A DNA stretch of 64,000 nt from Jiangella alba (GCF_900106035.1 NZ_FNUC01000003.1:2411501-2475500); one strand, 5' to 3'. Counted from the stretch's first letter, positions 34,688-42,429 are shown. The notes: generated from the letters alone by a model not told the origin. A program made the numbers and translations.

Positions 34688-35389
34688 GTGGCCATGCGTT
34701 CGATCCACCGAACACTACGCGCCGATCGGGCGCTGGCGCGGGACATCGCGCTCGTGTGTGTCGCCGACGCGGTGGTGGGGCTCTCGTTCGGCGCCATCAC
34801 CGTCGGCGAAGGGCTGCCGGTGTGGCTGCCCATGCTGCTGTCCGTCGTGGTGTTCGCGGGGGCGTCGCAGTTCATGTTCGTCGGACTGGTCGCGTCGGGC
34901 GGCAACCCGGTCGCCGCGGTGCTGGCCGGGCTGCTGGTGAACGTCCGCCACGTCGTGTTCGGCTTCACCGTCGGCGACGTGGTCGGCCGCGGCTGGCAGC
35001 GGCTCGCGGGCAGCCACGTCATGGTCGACGAGTCGGTCGCGTTCGCGCTGGCCCAGCCCGGCGGCGAGCGGCGGCGGGCGGCCTACTGGGGGTGCGGCGT
35101 CGCGCTGTTCGCGTGCTGGAACGTCGGCGTGGTGGCCGGCGCGTCGATCGGGACGGTGGTCAGCGACCCGGCCGCGCTCGGGCTGGACGCCGCGTTCCCG
35201 GCCGTGCTGCTGGCGCTGGTGCTGCCGGCGCTGCGGGACCGGACGACGGCGCTGGCGGCGGGCACCGGAGTGGCGATCGCCCTGGCCACGGCGCCGTTCC
35301 TGCAGGCCGGGCTGCCGGTGCTGCTGGCGCTGGCCGGTGTCGTCGTGGCGCTGGCGCGGCCGCGGCGCAGCGAGGAGGTGGCGGCATGA
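34688..35389 (+). CDS. azlC: AzlC-family branched-chain amino acid exporter, large subunit
   Basis: Integral membrane protein of 233 residues with about seven to eight helices. DIALVCVADAVVGLSFGAITVGEGLPVW and AGASQFMFVGLVASGGNPVAAVLAGLLVNVRHVVFG are AzlC hallmarks. With AzlD it forms an exporter for branched-chain or other neutral amino acids. The GTG at 34688 is used; the ATG two codons later is equally possible and would be near-leaderless. Its stop overlaps the azlD start as ATGA. Control is probably by the divergent XRE-cupin regulator. Confidence 0.92.
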   Translation: MAMRSIHRTLRADRALARDIALVCVADAVVGLSFGAITVGEGLPVWLPMLLSVVVFAGASQFMFVGLVASGGNPVAAVLAGLLVNVRHVVFGFTVGDVVGRGWQRLAGSHVMVDESVAFALAQPGGERRRAAYWGCGVALFACWNVGVVAGASIGTVVSDPAALGLDAAFPAVLLALVLPALRDRTTALAAGTGVAIALATAPFLQAGLPVLLALAGVVVALARPRRSEEVAA

Positions 35390-35712
35390 CGATGTCGACG
35401 ACGGCGCTGGTCGCGGCCGTGGTCGTGCTGGGCGTGGGGACGTTCGCGTTCCGCTATGCCGGGCCGGCGCTGCGCGACCGGGTGACGCTGCCGCCGCGCG
35501 CGGAGCAGCTGCTGGCGACGGCGGCGATCGTGCTGCTGGCGGCGCTGGTCGCGACGGCGGCGATGCTGGACGGCCGCGAGTTCGACAGCGTCGCCCGGCC
35601 GGCCGGCGTGCTGGTCGGGGCGGTGCTGGCCTGGCGGCGGGCCCCGTTCGTCGTCGTGGTGCTGGCCGCCGCGGGGACGGCCGCCGTGCTACGCCTCGTC
35701 GGCGTCCCCTGA
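35386..35712 (+). CDS. azlD: AzlD-family amino acid exporter, small subunit
   Basis: 108-residue membrane protein with three to four helices, the small partner of AzlC. The opening segment through TFAFRYAGPALRDRVTLPPRAEQLLATAAI and the closing RRAPFVVVVLAAAGTAAVLRLV are characteristic. It is translationally coupled to azlC by a four-base overlap. Its 3' end overlaps the convergent RNA methyltransferase gene by 24 bases. Confidence 0.9.
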   Translation: MTMSTTALVAAVVVLGVGTFAFRYAGPALRDRVTLPPRAEQLLATAAIVLLAALVATAAMLDGREFDSVARPAGVLVGAVLAWRRAPFVVVVLAAAGTAAVLRLVGVP

Positions 35713-36252
35713 GTCCAGGACGGGGACCCCGGCGCCCCACGCCTGCCTGCGCACCTCGTAGCAGGCGACGGCGGTGGCGACGGCTACGTTGAGCGACCCG
35801 ACGCGGCCGGTCTGCGGCACGTAGCCGGCGGCGTCGCACAGGCTCAGCGCCGTCGCGGACAGCCCGCGGTCCTCGTTGCCGATGATCAGGCAGACGTCGC
35901 GGCGCAGATCCAGCGCGGCCAGCGGCTGCGCCTCGTCGGCCAGCTCCAGCCCGACGACGAGGTAGCCGTCGGCGCGCGCCGCCTGCACAGCCGTCTTCAC
36001 GTCCTCGTGCGTGCTGAACGACAGGTAGCGGCCGGTGCCGAGCGCGGTCTTCTGCACCTTGGGCGAGTTCGGGGCGGGGGTGCGGCCGACGACGTACAGC
36101 TCGCTGACGCTGAGCGCCGCGGCCGTCCGCATGATCGACCCCACGTTGAACGGCGACTGCACGTCCTCGAGCAGCAACGACAGCCGGAAGGAGTCCTTGC
36201 GCCGCCACGACCGGTGCAGTCGCTTCAGTTCCGTTCCGCCGAGCTGTCGCAC
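35689..36252 (-). CDS. SpoU/TrmH-family RNA 2'-O-methyltransferase
   Basis: 187-residue SPOUT methyltransferase that methylates a ribose 2'-OH of tRNA or rRNA with S-adenosylmethionine. All three knot motifs are present: NVGSIMRTAAAL, LIIGNEDRGLS and GRVGSLNVAVATAVACYE. There is no extra RNA-binding domain beyond a short N-terminal segment (GTELKRLHRSWRRKD). The GTG start shares its G with the TAG stop of the upstream methyltransferase gene (TAGTG), so the two are coupled. The target nucleotide is unknown. Confidence 0.92.
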   Translation of the reverse strand: MRQLGGTELKRLHRSWRRKDSFRLSLLLEDVQSPFNVGSIMRTAAALSVSELYVVGRTPAPNSPKVQKTALGTGRYLSFSTHEDVKTAVQAARADGYLVVGLELADEAQPLAALDLRRDVCLIIGNEDRGLSATALSLCDAAGYVPQTGRVGSLNVAVATAVACYEVRRQAWGAGVPVLDSGDADEA

Positions 36253-36869
36253 TACTGCTCCGATCGCAGGGGTTGGACCTCGAGCACCCGGTAGCCGATG
36301 CGCGACACCAGCCGCCGGGTCGGGTAGCCGGCCTCGGCCAGCCACTTCGCCAGGGAGTCGGCGCCGAGGTTGCGCTGCACGACCAGGTACGCGGCGCCGC
36401 CGGGCAGCAGCCGCGGCAGCCAGCGCAGCAGGAGGTCGTGCAGGGCCGCCTTGCCGACCCGGATCGGCGGGTTCGAGTAGATCGCCGCGAACCGCACGTC
36501 CTCGGGCACGTCGTCGGGCAGCGCCGCCCGCACCCCGCCCAGCCCGGCCGCGGCGGCGTTCTCGCGCACCAGCTCCAGCGCCCGCTCGTTGACGTCGACC
36601 GCCCAGACGCGGCGGCGCTTCAGCCGGTGCGCCATGGCCAGCGCGATGGGGCCGTAGCCGGCGCCGAGGTCGAGGAGGTCGCCGCGGATCGGGGGGAGCG
36701 GCGCGTTCTCCAGCAGCACCCGGGTGCCGGGGTCGAGCTGCCGGAACGAGAACACGCCGGTGTCGGTGAGCAGCCGCAGCCGCACCTCCGGCAGCACGAC
36801 GTCGATGGTCCGCCTCGAGCTGGCCACGCCGGGCTCGCTCGCGTAGTAGTGCTCGGGCGGTTCGGGCAA
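36252..36869 (-). CDS. Class I SAM-dependent methyltransferase (RsmC/RlmG small-domain type)
   Basis: 205-residue methyltransferase with the MTS fold: SAM motif I LLDLGAGYGPIALAMA, acidic strand VWAVDVNERAL, and the catalytic YSNPPIRVGKAAL (NPP motif for exocyclic N-methylation of guanine). This suggests an rRNA guanine N2-methyltransferase. I choose a TTG start at 36869 because GGAGG lies 7 bases upstream and the family begins PEPPEHYYAS; a GTG at 36902 would add 11 residues. The next gene is an RNA methyltransferase, so the pair may be an RNA-modification operon. Confidence 0.87.
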   Translation of the reverse strand: MPEPPEHYYASEPGVASSRRTIDVVLPEVRLRLLTDTGVFSFRQLDPGTRVLLENAPLPPIRGDLLDLGAGYGPIALAMAHRLKRRRVWAVDVNERALELVRENAAAAGLGGVRAALPDDVPEDVRFAAIYSNPPIRVGKAALHDLLLRWLPRLLPGGAAYLVVQRNLGADSLAKWLAEAGYPTRRLVSRIGYRVLEVQPLRSEQ

Positions 36870-36912
36870 GGGTCGGCCTCCATCGAACGGACGGGATGGC
36901 ACTCAGGGTAGG

Positions 36913-37520
36913 TCACGGGAGGACGTACCGGCGCGCCCACTCGCCGCCGTCGCGGTCGAACCGGACCCGGGTGGCCACACCGGCGTCGGCGGGCAGCCAC
37001 CACGCCTCGACGCGGTCCGGGCGCAGCGCGTAGGCCACCCACGACGGCGGCGGCTCGGCGGGGTCGCGGCGCAGCTGCCGGTCGAACGCCGCGCGCACCT
37101 CGTCCGGGCCGGTCAGGGCCCGTCCGCCGAGCTCCTCGTACACCCAGGCCACCGCCCGCAGGTTCGGCGACCGCTGCGCGTACAGGCCGCGTGCCTCGTC
37201 GGGCGGCAGTTCGGTGACGGGCCCATGCAGCGTCACCTGCCGGAGCAGCGCCGGCCAGTGGAAGACGGCGGCGGCGCGCGGGTTCGCCGCGAGGTCGGCC
37301 GTCTTCACCGACGGGCGCGCGACGTGGTGAAGCGCACCGACGCGTCGTCGACGGCGACGGCGAGCACCGTCCGCGCGTGCGGGGCGCCGTCGGCCGAGGC
37401 CGTCGCCAGGGTGAAGGCGCGCGGGTCGCCCGCGGCGGCCGCGTCCGCCATCCAGTCCGCGAGCAGCGCCAGCGGCCGCCCGGAAACTCCGTTGAGCGCG
37501 GCGTCGTCGTTTGCCATCAT
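36913..37520 (-). pseudogene. Pyridoxine/pyridoxamine 5'-phosphate oxidase (PdxH-like), frameshifted
   Basis: Two reading frames join to make one PNPOx-type protein of about 200 residues that would oxidise PNP/PMP to pyridoxal phosphate using FMN. The first part (37520-37305) runs to PHARTVLAVAVDDASVRFTTSR and then stops. The rest continues in another frame from SVKTADLAANPRAAAVFHWPALLRQVTLHG to the conserved C-terminal VEAWW...WARRYVLP. The break is at about 37310-37322 in a GCGCGC run; removing one GC pair restores a continuous TSRPSVKTADL. It is either a real lesion or a sequencing slip in GC repeats. Upstream coding is intact and undamaged, so the event is recent. Confidence 0.8.
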
Positions 37521-37627
37521 CAGCCCATGATCTCGACTCCCGGTGTCCGCTCGCTGCCCCTCGTCGCCCGCGTCGCGGTGACGAAGCAGCAGCCGCGGCC
37601 GGGCTGGAGGCGCTGCCCGCTCGCGCC

Positions 37628-38269
37628 ATGACCGCCGCCGTCGTCGCGGGGTTGCTGGCCGGCTACGGCATCGCGATCCCGGTCGGGGCCGTCGGCGCCT
37701 ACCTGGTGGCCCTCACAGCGCGCACCTCGCTCACGGTGGGCGCGGGCGCGGCGCTGGGCATCGCGGCCGTCGACGGCGGCTACGCGGTCGCCGCGGTGCT
37801 CGGCGGGGCCGCGCTGGCCGGCGCCATCGAGCCGTACGCCACGCCACTGCGCTGGGCGTCGGCCGCCGTGCTGCTGGTCATGGCCGTCGCGGGGACGGTC
37901 GCCGCGGTACGGCGGCACCGGGCCGCGCCCAGCGTCGCGGACCCCGACGACGGCCGCGCCGACCGGGTCACGCCGGTCGCCGCGTTCCTGCGCTTCGCCG
38001 GCATCACCGTGATCAACCCGATGACCGTCGTCTACTTCGCCGCCCTGGTCATCGGCAGCGGCGCACAGCTGGCCGGGGGCGCCGAGGCGGTCGTGTTCGT
38101 CGCCGCCGCGTTCGCCGCGTCGGCCAGCTGGCAACTGCTGCTGGCCGGCGGGGGAGCGCTGCTCGGACGGTACGTGACGGGCCCGCGCGGCCGGTTGATG
38201 ACGGCGTTCGTGTCCAGCGCCGTGATCCTGGTGCTGGCCGTGCGCATGGTCGTCACGGGCGGCGAGTAA
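37628..38269 (+). CDS. LysE-family amino acid/metabolite exporter
   Basis: 213-residue inner membrane protein with about six helices. GLLAGYGIAIPVGAVGAYLVALTARTSL is the family's first helix with the conserved P-x-G, AALGIAAVDGGYAVAA the second, and ITVINPMTVVYFAALV carries the conserved NP motif. It probably exports a basic or small amino acid. It is divergent from the frameshifted PdxH-like gene and is followed ten bases later by a GNAT gene on the same strand. Confidence 0.9.
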   Translation: MTAAVVAGLLAGYGIAIPVGAVGAYLVALTARTSLTVGAGAALGIAAVDGGYAVAAVLGGAALAGAIEPYATPLRWASAAVLLVMAVAGTVAAVRRHRAAPSVADPDDGRADRVTPVAAFLRFAGITVINPMTVVYFAALVIGSGAQLAGGAEAVVFVAAAFAASASWQLLLAGGGALLGRYVTGPRGRLMTAFVSSAVILVLAVRMVVTGGE

Positions 38270-38279
38270 CCTCGCATCG

Positions 38280-38804
38280 GTGAGGGACGCCGGGCACGCG
38301 ACGCTCGTGACGGACCGGCTGCTGCTCCGGCGGCCGCAACCCGGCGACGTCGACGTCATCTTCGACATCTATCGCGACCCGCGGACCAGCGAGCACAACC
38401 CGTCCAACCTGCTGCGCGACCGCGGCGGCGCGGAGAACCTGTACCAGAGCTGGGACGAGCACTGGCGCAGCGCGGGGTTCGGCTACTGGACGGTGCTGCC
38501 GCACGGCTCCGACCGGCCGGTCGGGTTCTGCGGGCTCAAGTACATGTGGTTCCACGACGACCAGGTGACGAACCTGTTCTACGGCTTCGACCCGGCGTGG
38601 TGGGGGCGCGGGCTGGCCGCCGAGGCCGCCCGCGCCGCCGTCGGGTGGGCCGCGAAGCACCTGCCCGGCGTGGCCGTCGTCGCCCGGATCCGGCCGGACA
38701 ACCACGCGTCGCAACGGGTGGCCGTCCGGGCCGGGTTGAACCGGGCCGAGCACCTCGACGGGCTCGGCTTCGACGGGCTGGAGTGGGTCTACGTCACGAC
38801 GTAG
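38280..38804 (+). CDS. GNAT-family acetyltransferase (RimJ/RimL type)
   Basis: 174-residue acetyltransferase of the RimJ/RimL-like subgroup. It opens LVTDRLLLRRPQPGDVDVIFDIYRDP. The acetyl-CoA loop is GRGLAAEAARAAVGWA, followed by the characteristic RIRPDNHASQRVAVRAGL. The substrate is unknown; N-terminal amino groups of proteins or small amines are typical. The GTG at 38280 is directly after the LysE stop, so the genes may share a transcript. The last 11 bases overlap the convergent antiporter gene. Confidence 0.88.
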   Translation: MRDAGHATLVTDRLLLRRPQPGDVDVIFDIYRDPRTSEHNPSNLLRDRGGAENLYQSWDEHWRSAGFGYWTVLPHGSDRPVGFCGLKYMWFHDDQVTNLFYGFDPAWWGRGLAAEAARAAVGWAAKHLPGVAVVARIRPDNHASQRVAVRAGLNRAEHLDGLGFDGLEWVYVTT

Positions 38805-40278
38805 TCCGCGACCGTCCCAGCGGCTCGCGCACCAGGATCTCGTCGACGTAGCAGTACTGCCAGTCCGCGCCCGGCTCCAGCGACTGGATGACGGGGTGGT
38901 GCTCGTCCTGGTAGTGCGCCCGCGAGTGCCGGGCGGGGGAGTCGTCGCAGCAGGCCACCAGGCCGCACTTCATGCACAGCCGCAGCTGCACCCAGGTGCC
39001 GCCTTCGTCGACGCACTGCTGGCAGACGTCGACGTCGGTCTCGGTGATCTCCATCTGGTCCTGGTGGATGCAGGACGTGCTCATGGTCTCGGCGCGGACG
39101 TACTGCCAGCGCGAGCGCAGCAGCCGGTCCGGTACGCACCAGGTGAAGTGCTTCGACTGCGCCGCCAGCAGCGGCGCCGCGATGGCCAGCACCAGCACGT
39201 ACAGCGCGACGAACGGGCCCATGCGCTCGTCCAGCCCGGCCGCGATGGCCAGCGTCGCCAGGATCAGCGAGAACTCGCCGCGGCCCAGCACCGTCAGCCC
39301 GATGTTCGTGGCCGCCCGCTGGTTGAACCCGAACAACCGGGCCGTGACGATGCCGGCCGTCATGTTCGTCACCAGCGTGACGACAGCCGCGATGGCCACC
39401 GGCAGCGCGACGGCGCCGAGGTCGTTGACGTCGATGGTCAGCCCGAACGACACGAAGAAGATCGCCGCGAACACGTCGCGCAGCGGCAGCACCAGCTGCT
39501 CGACCCGCTCCTTCAACGTCGTCCGCGACACCACCAGGCCGATCATCAGCGCGCCGATCGCCTCGGACACGCCCACCTCGAGCGCGATGCCGGCCACCAG
39601 CACGACCAGCCCCACCATGAGGATCGCCAGCAGCTCGTCCTCGCGGCTGTCGAGGAGCAGCGAGATGGCCCGCGCACCCCACCTGGCCAGCGCGAACAGC
39701 AGCACCAGGAACCCGAAGCTGACCAGCAGGTCGACGACGAAGTCGGCGGTCGAGCCCGAGTCGTTCAGCACCGGCGACAGCAGCGCCAGGTAGAACGCGA
39801 GGAACATGTCCTCGATGACGATGATGCCGAGGATGATCGGCGTCTCGGCGTTCGTCAGCCGGCGCAGCTCGATCAGCAGTTTCGTCGCGATGGCCGACGA
39901 CGAGATGCCCAGCGCGCCGGCGATCACCAGCGCCTCGGACGTCCCCCAGCCCAGCGCGAAGCCGAGCGCCAGGCCGGCGCTGACGTTGAGCCCGATGTAG
40001 ACGCCCGCCGCGATGAACAGCCGCCTCCCGCTGCCCAGCACCTGCTCGGCGGGGAACTCGACGCCCAGGTGGAACAGCAGCAGCACGAGGCCGAGGGACG
40101 CCAGCAGCGCGAGGTCCTCGGGGTGCTCGACCAGCACCGGACCGGGCGTGCCCGGGCCGAGCAGGATGCCGACCAGCATGTAGCAGGGCACCGTCGGGAA
40201 CCCGTAGCGGCGGCCGAACCGGGCCAGCAGCCCGGCGAGCAGGACGATGCCGCCCAGGCCGATGAGGTCCGCGTGCAC
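38794..40278 (-). CDS. CPA2 cation:proton antiporter fused to a UBP-type zinc finger
   Basis: 494-residue protein. Residues 1-385 are a Kef/KhtU-like antiporter with about twelve helices (GILLGPGTPGPVL, LLLFHLGVEFPAEQVL, ALGISSSAIATKLL, MVGLVVSRTTLKERV, FFVSFGLTIDV, LTVLGRGEFSLIL). Without an intervening stop it continues into a ZnF-UBP domain (about 413-485): CIHQ, CQQCVDEGGTWVQLRLCMKCG, CCDD, HSRAHYQDEHHPVIQ. In eukaryotes this domain binds ubiquitin C-termini; in bacteria its ligand is unknown, so it is probably a zinc-based sensor here. It is preceded by a small KhtT-like gene, its likely regulatory subunit. The GTG start begins the first helix. Confidence 0.9.
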   Translation of the reverse strand: MHADLIGLGGIVLLAGLLARFGRRYGFPTVPCYMLVGILLGPGTPGPVLVEHPEDLALLASLGLVLLLFHLGVEFPAEQVLGSGRRLFIAAGVYIGLNVSAGLALGFALGWGTSEALVIAGALGISSSAIATKLLIELRRLTNAETPIILGIIVIEDMFLAFYLALLSPVLNDSGSTADFVVDLLVSFGFLVLLFALARWGARAISLLLDSREDELLAILMVGLVVLVAGIALEVGVSEAIGALMIGLVVSRTTLKERVEQLVLPLRDVFAAIFFVSFGLTIDVNDLGAVALPVAIAAVVTLVTNMTAGIVTARLFGFNQRAATNIGLTVLGRGEFSLILATLAIAAGLDERMGPFVALYVLVLAIAAPLLAAQSKHFTWCVPDRLLRSRWQYVRAETMSTSCIHQDQMEITETDVDVCQQCVDEGGTWVQLRLCMKCGLVACCDDSPARHSRAHYQDEHHPVIQSLEPGADWQYCYVDEILVREPLGRSRTTS

Positions 40279-40283
40279 CGGCC

Positions 40284-40511
40284 CTAACCCTCGAAGAACG
40301 TGCCCGTGAGCACGGCGCCGAGCTTCAGCGCCTGCTCCCGGGTCAGCTCGAGGACGGCGGTCGGCTCGTCGCCCTTGCCGGCGAAGACGTAGAGGTCGCG
40401 GATGTTGCCCTGCCGCACGACGACGGACACGCGCTGCGTCGCGCTGCCGAGGTCGATGTCGTAGCGCTTGCCGATGCCCGGCAGCTCCTGCATGTGCACG
40501 CCCTGGCCCAT
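40284..40511 (-). CDS. Short KhtT-like antiporter regulatory protein (N-terminal part only)
   Basis: 75-residue protein, MQELPGIGKRYDIDLGSATQRVSVVVRQGNIRDLYVF, matching the N-terminal segment of KhtT/YhaT-like antiporter regulatory subunits. Those proteins are normally about 160 residues and end in a TrkA-C ligand domain, which is absent here; the gene stops normally and the antiporter starts 5 bases later. The zinc finger fused to the antiporter may have taken over sensing. The ATG has GAGAAGGGA about 7 bases upstream. Confidence 0.8.
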   Translation of the reverse strand: MGQGVHMQELPGIGKRYDIDLGSATQRVSVVVRQGNIRDLYVFAGKGDEPTAVLELTREQALKLGAVLTGTFFEG

Positions 40512-40547
40512 GATGCGTCCCTTCTCCGCGGCGAACAGTGACTGAGT

Positions 40548-42017
40548 TTAGGGTCGGCGAAGCCGGAGAAACGAGGGCTCGGGGTGCCCGACCCGTTCGC
40601 CCTCGGCGAGTTGCGCCCGCAGCCGGGCCGCGCCGCCGGGCACGAACGGCTCCAACTCCGCGGCGACGACCCGGCAGGCGTGCACCAGCGTGGCCAGGAC
40701 GGTGTCGGCGCCGGCCCGGCGCTCCCACGGCCGCTCGGCCTCGATCGTCCGGTTCGCGAGGTCGACGACGGCGACCAGTGCGGCCGTCGCGGCGCGCAGG
40801 TCGAAACCGTCCAGCGCCCGGTCGACGGCGGCCGGCAGCGCGTCGGCGGCGTCGGCGAGGGCGCCGGTGCCGGGCGGGCCGACGACCCCGCCGGTGCGCC
40901 GGTGAACCAGCGTGAGCGTCCGCTGCACCAGGTTGCCCAGCCCGTTGGCCAGCTCGAGGTCGTGCCGCGCGACCAGCCGCTGCTCGGTGAAGTCGGTGTC
41001 GCCGGTGCGCGGCACCTCGCGGACGAACCACCAGCGCAGCGCGTCGGTGCCGTACCGCGCGACCAGGGCGGACGGGTCGGCGGTGGCGCCGCCGCTCTTG
41101 GCCAGCTTGACGCCGTCCGCCGTCAGGTAGTCGTGCACGAGGATCGCGGTCGGCAGCGGCAGCCCGGCCGCGAGCAGCTGGGCCAGCCAGTAGACCGCGT
41201 GGAAGCGCACGATGCCCTTGCCGATGACGTGCACGCGATCGGCCGATCCCGTCCACCAGTCGCGGTACGCGTCGTCGCCGGCGCCGCCGTAACCGAGCGC
41301 CGTCACGTAGTTGGCCAGCGCGTCCCACCAGACGTAGACGACCTGGCCCGGGTCGCCGGGGACCGGGATGCCCCAGCCGCCGGCCCGCTCGGCCGGGCGC
41401 GACACGCTGACGTCGCGCAGGCCGGCGCGGACGAACGCGAGCACCTCGGCGCGCTTGGCCGCCGGCTCGACGCGGACGGCGCCGGACTCCAGCACGCGCA
41501 GCAGCTCGTCCTGGTACCGGGACAGCCGGAAGAACCAGTTCTCCTCGTTCACCTCCTCGGGCTCGACCCCGTGCTCCGGGCAGACGCCGTCCACCAGCTC
41601 GGCGGCGGTGTAGAACTGCTCGCAGCCGGCGCAGTACCGGCCGGTGTAGGTGCGCCGGTAGAAGTCGCCGCGGGCGGCGCAGCGCTCCCAGAGCCGGTGC
41701 ACGCCGGGCCGATGCCGCGGGTCGGTGCTGGTCCGGATGACGTCGTCGACCGACAGCGCCAGCGGCTCGTGCAGCGCGACGAAGCCGGCCGCGTTGGCGT
41801 CGACGAACTGCCTCGTCGGCACGCCCGCCGCCCGCGCCGCGACGACGTTCTTCAGCGCGTTGTCGTCGGTGCCGGTGAGGAACCGGACCGGCTGCCCGCG
41901 TCGTCGCCGGTGCCGGGCGAGCACGTCGGCCTGGACCAGTTCGAGCGCGTGGCCGAGGTGCGGCGCGCCGTTGACGTACGGGATGGACGTGGTGACGTAG
42001 AAGCGGCTGGTGGTCAT
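40548..42017 (-). CDS. metG: Methionyl-tRNA synthetase
   Basis: Class I aminoacyl-tRNA synthetase of 489 residues that charges tRNA-Met. FYVTTSIPYVNGAPHLGHALE holds the HIGH-type motif as HLGH, and DGVKLAKSGGA the KMSKS-type motif as KLAKS. A zinc knuckle region is present (YCAGCEQF, VCPEHG), and WWFVRE and DTDF follow as usual, then the helical anticodon-binding domain. The divergent KMSKS and the leader region suggest a second or special-purpose MetRS. The leader contains a 19-codon peptide gene and alternative hairpins that can hide the GGAGGAG ribosome site (42024-42030). Confidence 0.93.
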   Translation of the reverse strand: MTTSRFYVTTSIPYVNGAPHLGHALELVQADVLARHRRRRGQPVRFLTGTDDNALKNVVAARAAGVPTRQFVDANAAGFVALHEPLALSVDDVIRTSTDPRHRPGVHRLWERCAARGDFYRRTYTGRYCAGCEQFYTAAELVDGVCPEHGVEPEEVNEENWFFRLSRYQDELLRVLESGAVRVEPAAKRAEVLAFVRAGLRDVSVSRPAERAGGWGIPVPGDPGQVVYVWWDALANYVTALGYGGAGDDAYRDWWTGSADRVHVIGKGIVRFHAVYWLAQLLAAGLPLPTAILVHDYLTADGVKLAKSGGATADPSALVARYGTDALRWWFVREVPRTGDTDFTEQRLVARHDLELANGLGNLVQRTLTLVHRRTGGVVGPPGTGALADAADALPAAVDRALDGFDLRAATAALVAVVDLANRTIEAERPWERRAGADTVLATLVHACRVVAAELEPFVPGGAARLRAQLAEGERVGHPEPSFLRLRRP

Positions 42018-42023
42018 GGCGAT

Positions 42024-42130
42024 CTCCTCCGCCCTGCGCGGCGGGGGAGTGCCGACCTGCCGAAGCCCCCGCTGAGCAGGGGCTTCGTGGTGTGGTGTCA
42101 GCGCACGCCGATGAGCCCCGCGGAGGGGCG
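42024..42130 (-). promoter_or_regulatory. Six-segment attenuator upstream of metG
   Basis: Read in the RNA sense, six segments can pair in two exclusive ways. Segment 1 GCCCC (42129-42125), 2 GGGGCT (42119-42114), 3 GAAGCCCC (42086-42079), 4 CGGGGGCTTC (42071-42062), 5 CTCCCCCGCC (42049-42040), 6 GGCGGAGGAG (42033-42024, the metG ribosome site). Fold A: 1-2, 3-4 (9-bp stem 42061-42087) and 5-6, which hides the ribosome site. Fold B: 2-3 (GGGGCT/AGCCCC) and 4-5 (CGGGGG/CCCCCG), which frees it. A ribosome stalled at Met codon 9 of the leader peptide would cover segment 1 and favour fold B. No T-tract follows 3-4, so control looks translational. Confidence 0.55.
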
Positions 42131-42157
42131 CATGGTCGGCAGCGTGCGCTGGTTCAT
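42098..42157 (-). CDS. Leader peptide upstream of metG
   Basis: 19-codon open frame MNQRTLPTMRPSAGLIGVR ending 11 bases before the first attenuator stem. The internal Met codon (position 9) directly precedes segment 1 of the alternative fold, the expected place for a sensor codon in front of a methionyl-tRNA synthetase gene. There is no Shine-Dalgarno, but TACCAT lies 7 bases upstream, consistent with a leaderless transcript starting at this ATG. An alternative in-frame ATG at 42205 would lengthen it by 16 codons. It is too short to judge by codon use. Confidence 0.5.
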   Translation of the reverse strand: MNQRTLPTMRPSAGLIGVR

Positions 42158-42164
42158 GCCGCCG

Positions 42165-42170
42165 ATGGTA
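42165..42170 (-). promoter_or_regulatory. Possible -10 of the metG leader transcript
   Basis: TACCAT on the minus strand, 7 bases before the leader peptide ATG. No convincing -35 is 16-18 bases upstream. A perfect TTGACA lies further up (42231-42226), but with no fitting -10. Confidence 0.35.
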
Positions 42171-42319
42171 CGCGCGACCCGCGCCGCAGCCCAGCGACTA
42201 GCCATGACAATCAGGTGATGGCGCGTGTCAAGACAGGTATGTCCATCTTTGAACGGCATTCTGTGCGTCTTGAAATGGCTATTCGAGCGACACGCAAGCA
42301 AAGATTTGTTGTTTCTCGT

Positions 42320-42347
42320 TGCGCAACCACAATCGCTGCCTAGACTC
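42320..42347 (+). promoter_or_regulatory. Promoter of the small peptide gene
   Basis: TTGCGC (42320-42325) and TAGACT (42342-42347) are 16 bases apart, placing the start of transcription near 42354 with a leader of about 75 bases. The -35 lies within a perfect 10-bp palindrome GTTGCGCAAC (42319-42328), a possible operator. The surrounding 42206-42345 region is strikingly AT-rich for this chromosome (near half A+T by eye). Confidence 0.5.
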
Positions 42348-42429
42348 ACAGTCAAGAACGCGGGGTCGTCCGGACAAGAGCTTGGCCCCGCTGTTCGCCA
42401 CCGAAGGTCTTCATCAAAGGAGCACGATC

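Noticed and set aside
42018-42205. T-box riboswitch in front of metG
   Set aside because: No T-box consensus or specifier-loop arrangement is visible; the leader peptide and alternating stems explain the region better.
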